From NCBI RefSeq assembly GCF_013394385.1, contig NZ_AP022834.1:1240001-1304000 (forward strand): DNA of 64,000 bases, given 5' to 3'. The notes beneath the pieces were generated by a model. The model saw nothing but the letters and a program-made list of their open reading frames with translations. It searched no databases and was not told where the DNA came from. Both the position numbers and the translations under genes were made by a program. This document shows positions 56,970 to 64,000 of the stretch, piece by piece. The number at the start of each line of letters is the position of its first letter. Position 1 is the stretch's first letter. The DNA comes from Kocuria sp. TGY1127_2 (GTDB lineage: Bacteria; Actinomycetota; Actinomycetes; Actinomycetales; Micrococcaceae).

Positions 56970-57184
56970 GGTGTGTACTCCTTTGATTCGTGATCACGCG
57001 ACGTTCGCGCGGCGCGTGGGATGCATGCGGCTCCGCAGAGCCGTGGGGTCCCGCGTTCACGGGCTTTATCCGTTATTTACTGTATCGTTTCGATGCCCGA
57101 CGCGCCGGTAGATATCTCTGCCTGACGTGCTGGGTTTTACATCTTGTTGATCCGAGGCGGAGCCAGTTGCTCCGGCTTGGGCGG

Positions 57185-58213
57185 CTAGGGGAGGATGACG
57201 ACCTGCGCAGCATAGACCAGTCCGGCGCCGAAGCCGATCTGGAGGGCGGGACGTCCTGACAACTCAGGGTTTTCCTGGAGCAGCCGGTGGGTGGCCAGCG
57301 GAATCGATGCCGCGGAGGTATTGCCGGAATCCGCGATATCGCGAGCAACCACCACGTTCTCAGGCAATTTCAGGGTCTTGATCATCTGATCGATGATGCG
57401 CATATTCGCCTGGTGGGGAATGAAAGCGCCCAGATCTTCGGCCTCGAGGCCTGCTTCGTCGAGAGCTTGTTGGGCAACCTTCGCCATCTCCCACGCTGCC
57501 CACCGGAAAACGGTCGGACCGTCCTGGTACAGAGTAGGCCACACCTTCTCGCCGTCTTCGACCGGATTGTTGACCCAGTCCCGATTGCGTAGCTCGAGCA
57601 TGGAGTGGGTCATATTGATGGTTTCCCACTTGGACCCGTCGGAGCCCCACACCGTAGGGCCGATCCCTGGCTCATCGGAAGCCCCGATGACGACCGCGCC
57701 GGCGCCGTCGCCCAACAAGAACGAAATGGAGCGTTCGGAATTGTCGATGAAGTCGGACAGCTTCTCAACTCCGACGACGAGCACATTCCTGGCCGTACCT
57801 GCCCTGACGAGCGAGTCGGCTTGGGCGATTCCGTAACAATATCCGGCGCAAGCCGCCGAAATGTCATATGCGGGGGCAGGCGTGACACCGATTTCCTCCG
57901 CAAGTTTGGCGGCCATCGAGGGGGTCGCGTAAGGATGCGAGACCGTCGAGACGATGACGCCATCGATCTGTTCGGCCGCGACACCTGAACTGTCCAAAGC
58001 TTCTTTGGCAGCCTCGACCGCGAGGTCGAAGGCGGATGTATCGGCATCGGCCCGACGCCGCGTATTGATACCGGTCCGTGTCCGGATCCATTCGTCAGAT
58101 GAGTCGATCCACCGGCACACGTCATCATTGGTCACGACGACGTCCGGCCGGGCGGCACCAAGGCCGAGGATCTTGGCTGACTTCTGAACGGGTTTGGTCT
58201 TGAGAGTCACCAC
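57185..58213 (-). CDS. fabH: Beta-ketoacyl-ACP synthase III
   Basis: The 342-residue starter enzyme has C in SAACAGYCYG, H in HQANMRI and N in GNTSAAS. It joins acetyl- or branched acyl-CoA to malonyl-ACP and sets the branched chains of actinobacteria. GTG 58213 or 58210 starts it; it is 29 bases after fabD. Confidence 0.93.
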   Translation of the reverse strand: MVTLKTKPVQKSAKILGLGAARPDVVVTNDDVCRWIDSSDEWIRTRTGINTRRRADADTSAFDLAVEAAKEALDSSGVAAEQIDGVIVSTVSHPYATPSMAAKLAEEIGVTPAPAYDISAACAGYCYGIAQADSLVRAGTARNVLVVGVEKLSDFIDNSERSISFLLGDGAGAVVIGASDEPGIGPTVWGSDGSKWETINMTHSMLELRNRDWVNNPVEDGEKVWPTLYQDGPTVFRWAAWEMAKVAQQALDEAGLEAEDLGAFIPHQANMRIIDQMIKTLKLPENVVVARDIADSGNTSAASIPLATHRLLQENPELSGRPALQIGFGAGLVYAAQVVILP

Positions 58214-58242
58214 GCTGGTCTCTTTTCCTCGCTGGGCTGGCT

Positions 58243-59145
58243 TTACTCGGTGACGACGTCGTCGAGTTGGTCGGGCGAGTTGAGTGCAGTCGCGGAAATC
58301 CCCTTCATGCCCCGTTTGGCCAAGCCGACAAGCGTTCCGGCTGGAGCAAGTTCGAGGATCTGGTCCACTCCTTCGTCGAGCATGGTCTGCATGCACAGGT
58401 CCCAACGGACCGGGCGGGTCACTTGGTCGACCAAGCCTTGGAGGGCCGCCGCACCGGAGGTGACCGGTTTGCCGTCCTTGTTGGACAAAAGGGTTGTGAC
58501 GGGTTCGTGCGTCGGCAGCTCGTGGGCGATCTCCTGCAGGTCGCCGACCGCCGGGCGCATGTAGGAAGTGTGGAACGCGCCGGCAACCTTCAACGGAATG
58601 ACGCGCGTCTTTGCGGGTGGGTTCTCGGCAAAGGCTTGAAGTTTGTCTTCAGATCCGGCCGCCACGATCTGGCCGGGGCCGTTCGCGTTAGCTGCGGTCA
58701 GACCGGCTTCCTCAATGGCAGCACGGACGTCTTCTTCCTGGCCGCCCAGTACGGCCGCCATTCCTGAAGGTTCGGCTGCGGAGGCCCTCGCCATGCCGTC
58801 GCCGCGAACCTTGATGAAACGCATCGCGTCCTCGGGCGTCATGACACCGGAGAGCGCTGCGGCGGTGACTTCACCGACCGAGTGGCCTGCCCACAGAACT
58901 CGTCTTTCACCGATACGCTCCCCGAGAAGCTCGCCGACGACTATTCCTGCCGCAACGATCAGCGGTTGTGCGATCGCGGTGTCCTTGATGGTTTCCTCGT
59001 CGGCTTCGGTGCCATAGTGGATGAGATCGAGGCCCGCCGCGTTTCCGAGGGTCGAGAGCCTTTCGGAAACGCCATCTAACTCTAGCCACGGGGCCAAAAA
59101 TCCGGGTTTTTGTGAGCCCTGTCCAGGGCAAAGTATTGCTAACAC
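58243..59145 (-). CDS. fabD: Malonyl-CoA:ACP transacylase
   Basis: The 300-residue enzyme starts VLAILCPGQGSQKPGF and has the active serine in GHSVGE and H in AFHTSYM. It loads malonate on ACP. GTG 59145 follows GGAAAG; it starts after the aceE terminator. Confidence 0.94.
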   Translation of the reverse strand: MLAILCPGQGSQKPGFLAPWLELDGVSERLSTLGNAAGLDLIHYGTEADEETIKDTAIAQPLIVAAGIVVGELLGERIGERRVLWAGHSVGEVTAAALSGVMTPEDAMRFIKVRGDGMARASAAEPSGMAAVLGGQEEDVRAAIEEAGLTAANANGPGQIVAAGSEDKLQAFAENPPAKTRVIPLKVAGAFHTSYMRPAVGDLQEIAHELPTHEPVTTLLSNKDGKPVTSGAAALQGLVDQVTRPVRWDLCMQTMLDEGVDQILELAPAGTLVGLAKRGMKGISATALNSPDQLDDVVTE

Positions 59146-59189
59146 GATGTCCAGCTTTCCAGAATCCTTCGAATCAGTCACGTCGCAGT

Positions 59190-59235
59190 AAAAAGCGCTG
59201 TGGCCGGACCCCTTCACAGGAGCCGACCACAGCGC
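59190..59235 (-). terminator. Rho-independent terminator after aceE
   Basis: GCGCTGTGGCCGG and CCGACCACAGCGC (one mismatch) form the stem, followed on the minus strand by TTTTT. It separates aceE from fabD. Confidence 0.85.
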
Positions 59236-59247
59236 CGATTTCATCGA

Positions 59248-61989
59248 TTACGAGTCGCCACCGGCATTGCCGCTGGTTCCCGCATTGACGTCCAACAAAT
59301 CGTATTTTTCGATCGCCTTGGAGGGCGCGTCCGCATCCACCTCGCCACGTTGTGCAAGCATCTCCAGGGCACGGACCACCATCGAGTGCGCATCGATGTG
59401 GAAGAAGCGCCGGGCACCGGCACGAGTGTCGGAGAACCCGAAACCGTCGGCCCCCAGGCTTGCAAATTCGTTCGGAACGAACTGACGAATCTGATCCGGA
59501 ACCTCGGAGACGAAATCGGACGACGCGACGATCGGGCCCACAGCTCCTTCGAGTTGCTGGGTCACGAACGGTACACGTGCCGGCGCCTCCGGGTTGAGCA
59601 TCGATTCCCGCTCGGCCGCAAGACCGTCACGACGCAACTCGTTCCAGGACGTCACGGACCACACATCGGCGGAAACGTTCCAATCCTTCGCGAGGATCTC
59701 TTGCGCCTCAAGCGCCCACGGAACACCCACGCCGGATGCGAGCAACTGGGTCCGGGGACCGTCGACCTCGGCGGGCTTGAGCAAGTAGATGCCCTTGACG
59801 ATGCCCTCGACGTCCACGTCCTCCGGCTCGGCCGGCTGAACGATCGGCTCGTTGTACACCGTCAGGTAGTACATGACGTTGTGGTCTTCGTCTCCGGTAC
59901 CGTACATGTGCTCGAGGCCGCGCTTGACGATGTGCGCGATCTCGTAGCCGTACGCCGGATCGAAATGGCGGACTGCCGGGTTGGTCGAGGCCAGAATGGG
60001 CGAGTGCCCGTCCATGTGCTGCAGACCCTCGCCGGTCAAGGTCGTGCGTCCAGCGGTCGCGCCCACGATGAATCCGCGGGAGAGCTGATCCGCGGCCGCC
60101 CAGAAGGCGTCGCCTGAGCGCTGGAAACCGAACATCGAGTAGAAGATGTAGACCGGAACCATGGGGATGCCGTGGGTCGAGTACGAAGAACCGACCGCGG
60201 TGAATGCGGCGGTAGCCCCGGCTTCGTTGATGCCTACGTGAAGAAGCTGTCCCTGCGCGGACTCCTTGTAGGCCAGCATCAGCTCGCGGTCCACGGAGAG
60301 GTAGTTCTGCCCGTTCGGGTTGTAGATCTTGGATGTCGGGAAGAACGAATCCATGCCGAATGTGCGGGCCTCATCGGGAATGATCGGCACAACGTGCTTG
60401 CCGAATTCCTTCTCGCGCATGAGGTCCTTGAGCAAGCGGACGAACGCCATGGTCGTGGCGGCCATCTGCTTTCCAGAGCCCTTTTTCGCTACCGAGTAGG
60501 CTTTGTCGGAAGGCAAAACGAGCTCGCGCTGAGACCCGTCACGGTAGGGGATGAATCCGCCGAGCTCCTTGCGACGCTCGAGCATGTACTTGATCTCGGG
60601 CGAGTCCTTGCCCGGATGATAGTACGGCGCTCCGTAGAGGTCCTTTTCGAGTTCCTCATCGGAGATCGGGATACGCAGACGGTCACGGAAGACCTTGAGG
60701 TCCTCGAGCGTCAGCTTCTTCATCTGGTGTGTCGCGTTGCGTCCCTCGAAGTGGCTTCCGAGGCCGTAGCCTTTCACGCCCTGTGCGAGGATGACGGTCG
60801 GCCGCCCCTTGGTCTCCATGGCCTGCTTGTAGGCCGCGTACACCTTGCGGTAGTCGTGCGCGCCGCGCTTGAGCGCCCAGATGTCTTCGTCGGACATGTC
60901 CGAAACCATCTCTTTGGTTTCGGGGGAGCGGCCGAAGAAGTGCTCGCGAATGAATCCACCGGATTCGGCTTTGTATGTTTGGTAATCGCCGTCCAAGGTC
61001 TCGTTCATGATGCGAACGAGCTCGCCGTTCTGGTCCTTGTCCAGCAGTTCGTCCCACTCGCGGCCCCACAGGACCTTGATGACGTGCCAGCCTGCGCCGC
61101 GGAAGAAGGCTTCAAGTTCCTGAACAATCTTGCCGTTACCGCGAACCGGTCCGTCGAGGCGCTGGAGGTTGCAGTTGACGACGAAGGTCAGGTTGTCCAA
61201 CTTGTCATTGGCGGCGAGCTGAAGAGCGCCGCGTGACTCCGGCTCGTCCATCTCACCGTCGCCGAGGAAAGCCCAGACGTGCTGCTGCGAGGTGTCCTTG
61301 ATACCGCGGTTGTCAAGGTACTTGTTGAACTGGGCCTGGTGAATCGCGTTGAGGGGTCCCAAGCCCATCGAAACGGTCGGGAACTGCCAGAAATCGTCCT
61401 TACACCGGGGGTGCGGGTAGGACGGCAGGCCATTCTCGCCTTTGGTCTTTTCCTGCCGGAATCCGTCGAGCTGCTCTTCAGTCAGACGGCCCTCGAGGTA
61501 TGCGCGGGCATAGTTGCCGGGCGAGGAGTGGCCCTGGAAATAGATCTGGTCTCCGCCGCCCGGGTGGTCCTGGCCGCGGAAGAAGTGGTTCAAACCGACT
61601 TCGTACAGTGTGGCGACACCTGCGTAACTGGAGATGTGACCACCTACCCCGATTTCGGGGCGCTGCGCACGGTGGACCATGACCGCAGCGTTCCAACGCA
61701 TGAGGGCACGGTACCGGCGCTCGATTTCCTCGTCGCCGGGGAATTCGGGTTCCTGATCCACGGGGATCGTATTGACGTAGTCCGTGGTGGTGACGGTCGG
61801 GACCTGGATGCTCTTGGCACCAGCACGCTGGAGAAGGCGTCGAATGATGAACTGCGCACGTTCCGTGCCCTGTGCCTCGACCAAGGCATCAAATGCCTCG
61901 ATCCATTCTGACGTCTCTTCGTGGTCCTGATCCGACAGGCCCAGGGTGAGGGCACTGAGGATGTGGTCATTCGTCTCTGAGGGAGCCAC
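59248..61989 (-). CDS. aceE: Pyruvate dehydrogenase E1, homodimeric
   Basis: The 913-residue enzyme has the thiamine diphosphate motif [14 protein letters not shown] and many AceE blocks ([51 protein letters not shown]). It turns pyruvate into the acetyl group for the E2 part. GTG 61989 has AGAGAGG in front; 84 upstream codons lack family likeness. Confidence 0.95.
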   Translation of the reverse strand: MAPSETNDHILSALTLGLSDQDHEETSEWIEAFDALVEAQGTERAQFIIRRLLQRAGAKSIQVPTVTTTDYVNTIPVDQEPEFPGDEEIERRYRALMRWNAAVMVHRAQRPEIGVGGHISSYAGVATLYEVGLNHFFRGQDHPGGGDQIYFQGHSSPGNYARAYLEGRLTEEQLDGFRQEKTKGENGLPSYPHPRCKDDFWQFPTVSMGLGPLNAIHQAQFNKYLDNRGIKDTSQQHVWAFLGDGEMDEPESRGALQLAANDKLDNLTFVVNCNLQRLDGPVRGNGKIVQELEAFFRGAGWHVIKVLWGREWDELLDKDQNGELVRIMNETLDGDYQTYKAESGGFIREHFFGRSPETKEMVSDMSDEDIWALKRGAHDYRKVYAAYKQAMETKGRPTVILAQGVKGYGLGSHFEGRNATHQMKKLTLEDLKVFRDRLRIPISDEELEKDLYGAPYYHPGKDSPEIKYMLERRKELGGFIPYRDGSQRELVLPSDKAYSVAKKGSGKQMAATTMAFVRLLKDLMREKEFGKHVVPIIPDEARTFGMDSFFPTSKIYNPNGQNYLSVDRELMLAYKESAQGQLLHVGINEAGATAAFTAVGSSYSTHGIPMVPVYIFYSMFGFQRSGDAFWAAADQLSRGFIVGATAGRTTLTGEGLQHMDGHSPILASTNPAVRHFDPAYGYEIAHIVKRGLEHMYGTGDEDHNVMYYLTVYNEPIVQPAEPEDVDVEGIVKGIYLLKPAEVDGPRTQLLASGVGVPWALEAQEILAKDWNVSADVWSVTSWNELRRDGLAAERESMLNPEAPARVPFVTQQLEGAVGPIVASSDFVSEVPDQIRQFVPNEFASLGADGFGFSDTRAGARRFFHIDAHSMVVRALEMLAQRGEVDADAPSKAIEKYDLLDVNAGTSGNAGGDS

Positions 61990-62339
61990 GTTGAACCTCT
62001 CTTTGTCGATGTGAGGAGAAAGCTCACATCCCGTGACGGGATGATAACGGCAGGCACACTCGACCCACCTGGGCTTTAGTCCTATGGTGTCACAACTGAT
62101 CGGGTCAGGATGACTTTTGACGTTGATCGGCCCCGGCTTGGAGGGCAAAATAGCCCTTCGATCCCCGTAGAATTGGGAAACTAGAATTTCAACAGTGTTC
62201 GGGATCACCCACTGCCTGGTTCTACTTGATAGTGTAGGCAATCCAGTGTTGGCTTAGAGTCAACGCGATTGCGATGCACCCATCGCAAAGCTCGGTCCGG
62301 GGCATGTCCGGAGCGATCCAATATTCAGGAGGAAAATAC

Positions 62340-62753
62340 GTGAGCGAGACCAAGACCGCCGGAGATCGTCCGGCTGTCCTGCTTGGTTTCAAGGATGGGG
62401 ATCTCATCCAAGAGTTCGGATATGACGAGGACGTCGATTTCGCCCTTCGGGACGATCTGGAAGACGTCACCGGATCCGAGCTCCTCGACGAAGAAGACCA
62501 GGAAGTTGTGGACGCCGTTCTCTTCTGGTGGAGAGATGGCGAAGGTGACCTCGTGGACGCCCTTGTCGACTCGCTGACCACCCTGGACGAGGGCGGTGTT
62601 GTCTGGGTCATGACCCCGAAAGCGGGGCGGGACGGTCATGTGCCACCTGCCGATATTCAGGAAGCGGCTCCGACGGCCGGCCTCAAGCTCACCACGAGTG
62701 TTCAGGTCAGCGAAGAGTGGTCCGCGACACGACTGGTGACGACTCGATTCTGA
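62340..62753 (+). CDS. DUF3052 family protein
   Basis: The 137-residue protein matches the actinobacterial DUF3052 family: VLLGFKDGDLIQEFGYDEDVD, VVDAVLFWWRDGEGDLVDALVD, and VWVMTPKAGRDGHVPPADIQEAAPTAGLK. It is a small acidic protein of unknown function. GTG 62340 has AGGAGG in front. It is divergent from aceE. Confidence 0.9.
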   Translation: MSETKTAGDRPAVLLGFKDGDLIQEFGYDEDVDFALRDDLEDVTGSELLDEEDQEVVDAVLFWWRDGEGDLVDALVDSLTTLDEGGVVWVMTPKAGRDGHVPPADIQEAAPTAGLKLTTSVQVSEEWSATRLVTTRF

Positions 62754-62884
62754 GTCTCGAGAGGGTGTGTTCAACGCCACGGCGTTGAAGCCCTTCTCGA
62801 ATTAACACCGGTTCATCGGTTCATGTACTGTAATCAATCAGATCGGGTGCTGGCCGCTGTAAAAGCGGCCCACTCGATTGTCAA

Positions 62885-62957
62885 GGGTCTTTAGCTCAGC
62901 TGGTAGAGCGCCACGTTTACACCGTGGATGTCATCGGTTCGATCCCGGTAGGACCCA
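62885..62957 (+). tRNA. tRNA-Val (anticodon TAC)
   Basis: The 73-base cloverleaf has a 7-base acceptor stem (GGGTCTT with AGGACCC), D-arm AGCTCAGCTGGTAGAGC, anticodon stem CCACG/CGTGG with TAC at 62918-62920, and T-arm GGTTCGATCCC. CCA is not encoded. Confidence 0.95.
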
Positions 62958-62969
62958 CCGACAGCACAA

Positions 62970-63000
62970 GGCCGGTTCCTTTCACAAGAAGGAGCCGGCC
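62970..63000 (+). terminator. Hairpin after tRNA-Val
   Basis: A 12-base stem GGCCGGTTCCTT with AAGGAGCCGGCC (one G-T pair) and a 7-base loop. The T-tract is weak. Confidence 0.65.
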
Positions 63001-63144
63001 GTCTGCGTTGCTGTAGGGGAAGATCAGCTCACGGTGTCCCCACCGCGTCGTCATGTTCCGGTCATGTGTACGCCGTGTGCGATCCCGAAGCAGTTTTCGG
63101 GGTGCCCCTGCTCGTCAGCAACGTTTTGCGCGTAATCTGGACTC

Positions 63145-64000
63145 ATGGCAGTTGAAAGCACTTCTCCCCAAAAGTCCGAGGCAAATTCCGGCAAGGCGCA
63201 GATCGGTGTGACTGGTCTGGCGGTTATGGGCGCCAATCTGGCGCGCAACCTGGCCCGCAACGGTTACACCGTTGCGTTGCACAACCGCACCACAGCCAAG
63301 ACCGACGAGCTGTTGGCCAAACACGGCGAGGACGGTCAATTCATCCGGACCGAAACCCTGCAGGAATTGGTCGACTCTCTGGAACGTCCAAGGCGGATCC
63401 TTATCATGGTCAAGGCCGGTGCGCCGGTTGACGCCGTGATCGAATCCTTGATCCCGTTGTTGGACCAGGACGACATCATCATCGACGGCGGAAACTCCTA
63501 CTTCAAGGACACGATCCGACGCGAGAAGGAGTGCGCCGAACACGGCCTGCACTTCGTCGGTGTCGGAGTCTCCGGTGGCGAAGAAGGAGCTCTCAACGGA
63601 CCGTCGATCATGCCGGGTGGCTCCAAGCAGTCCTACAAGTCTCTCGGTCCCATGCTCGAAAAGATTTCAGCCAAAGCCGACGACGGCGCCCCGTGCTGCG
63701 CGTGGATCGATACAGATGGCGCCGGTCATTTCGTCAAGATGGTCCACAACGGCATCGAATATGCCGATATGCAGGTTATTGGGGAAGCCTTTGATCTCCT
63801 CCGCTCCGTTGCCGACCTCGAACCCCAGGAGCAGGCCGAGGTCTTCCAGGAGTGGAACAAGACCGATCTGAATTCGTACCTGATCGAGATCACCTCAGAG
63901 GTGCTGTCCCAGGTGGACGAGAAGACCGGTAAACCGCTCGTGGACGTCATCGTCGACCAGGCGGGACAGAAGGGAACAGGTCGGTGGACCGTTCAGTCTG
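63145..64000 (+). CDS. gnd: 6-phosphogluconate dehydrogenase (partial)
   Basis: The first 285 codons are in the window. They show IGVTGLAVMGANLARNLARNGYTVALHNRT (NADP-binding Rossmann fold), IIIDGGNSYFKDTIRREKE, GVGVSGGEEGALNGPSIMPGG (substrate loop) and the catalytic GHFVKMVHNGIEYADMQ. It makes ribulose 5-phosphate, CO2 and NADPH in the pentose phosphate path. The gene runs off the right edge. Confidence 0.95.
   Translation, partial: MAVESTSPQKSEANSGKAQIGVTGLAVMGANLARNLARNGYTVALHNRTTAKTDELLAKHGEDGQFIRTETLQELVDSLERPRRILIMVKAGAPVDAVIESLIPLLDQDDIIIDGGNSYFKDTIRREKECAEHGLHFVGVGVSGGEEGALNGPSIMPGGSKQSYKSLGPMLEKISAKADDGAPCCAWIDTDGAGHFVKMVHNGIEYADMQVIGEAFDLLRSVADLEPQEQAEVFQEWNKTDLNSYLIEITSEVLSQVDEKTGKPLVDVIVDQAGQKGTGRWTVQS

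Noticed and set aside
61990-62241. 84-codon N-terminal extension of AceE
   Set aside because: No AceE likeness; GTG 61989 has a good ribosome binding site.

Overview
The window looks like an actinobacterial chromosome, most likely order Micrococcales and probably family Micrococcaceae. The support is the gene order smc-ftsY-amt-glnB-ffh, then rpsP-khpA-rimM-trmD-rplS-lepB-lepB-rnhB-yraN-comM-dprA-xerC, then DUF3145-fabF-acpP-fabH-fabD-aceE-DUF3052. Other support is the frequent GTG starts and the actinobacterial families DUF3145, DUF3052 and DUF6153. The oleBC gene fusion is also typical of actinobacterial long-chain olefin producers such as Micrococcus. Genus cannot be fixed from the sequence alone.

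Region 1 (1 to about 24.4 kb) is a metal and toxic-compound resistance island that looks richer in GC than the rest. It holds, in order: an arsenic operon (ACR3 permease, an ArsR-ArsC fusion, a second ArsC cut by the window edge); a PadR-controlled cassette with a P19-like protein and an APC permease; a CmtR-type sensor with a P1B ATPase and a thioredoxin-like protein; a MerR regulator facing a frameshifted ACR3-like permease; a large copper cluster (cueP, csoR, copB, ydhK, YHS protein, copA, a secreted protein, copZ, a DUF6153 protein and a multicopper oxidase) with several CsoR-type boxes; a TetR/MFS pair; and an ArsR/CDF zinc- or cadmium-type efflux pair. The logic is repeated sensing plus export, with copper also bound and oxidised outside the cytoplasm.

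Region 2 (24.4 to 25.0 kb) is the island edge. It holds only the zinc-finger end of a formamidopyrimidine-DNA glycosylase (mutM/fpg) and a cluster of short inverted repeats. In many actinobacteria mutM sits just before smc, so the island probably entered or deleted through mutM.

Region 3 (25.0 to 64 kb) is core chromosome. It starts with oleA-oleBC-oleD on the minus strand (head-to-head condensation of fatty acyl-CoA to long-chain olefins). It continues with SMC, an MFS permease, FtsY, Amt/GlnB (no glnD follows), Ffh, a Nudix protein, an unknown membrane-anchored protein and a two-component system. The ribosome/tRNA-modification and secretion block (rpsP to rnhB) and the DNA-processing block (yraN, comM, dprA, hemD, xerC) follow. 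The minus-strand fatty acid synthesis and pyruvate dehydrogenase genes come next, then DUF3052, tRNA-Val(TAC) and the start of 6-phosphogluconate dehydrogenase, which runs off the end.
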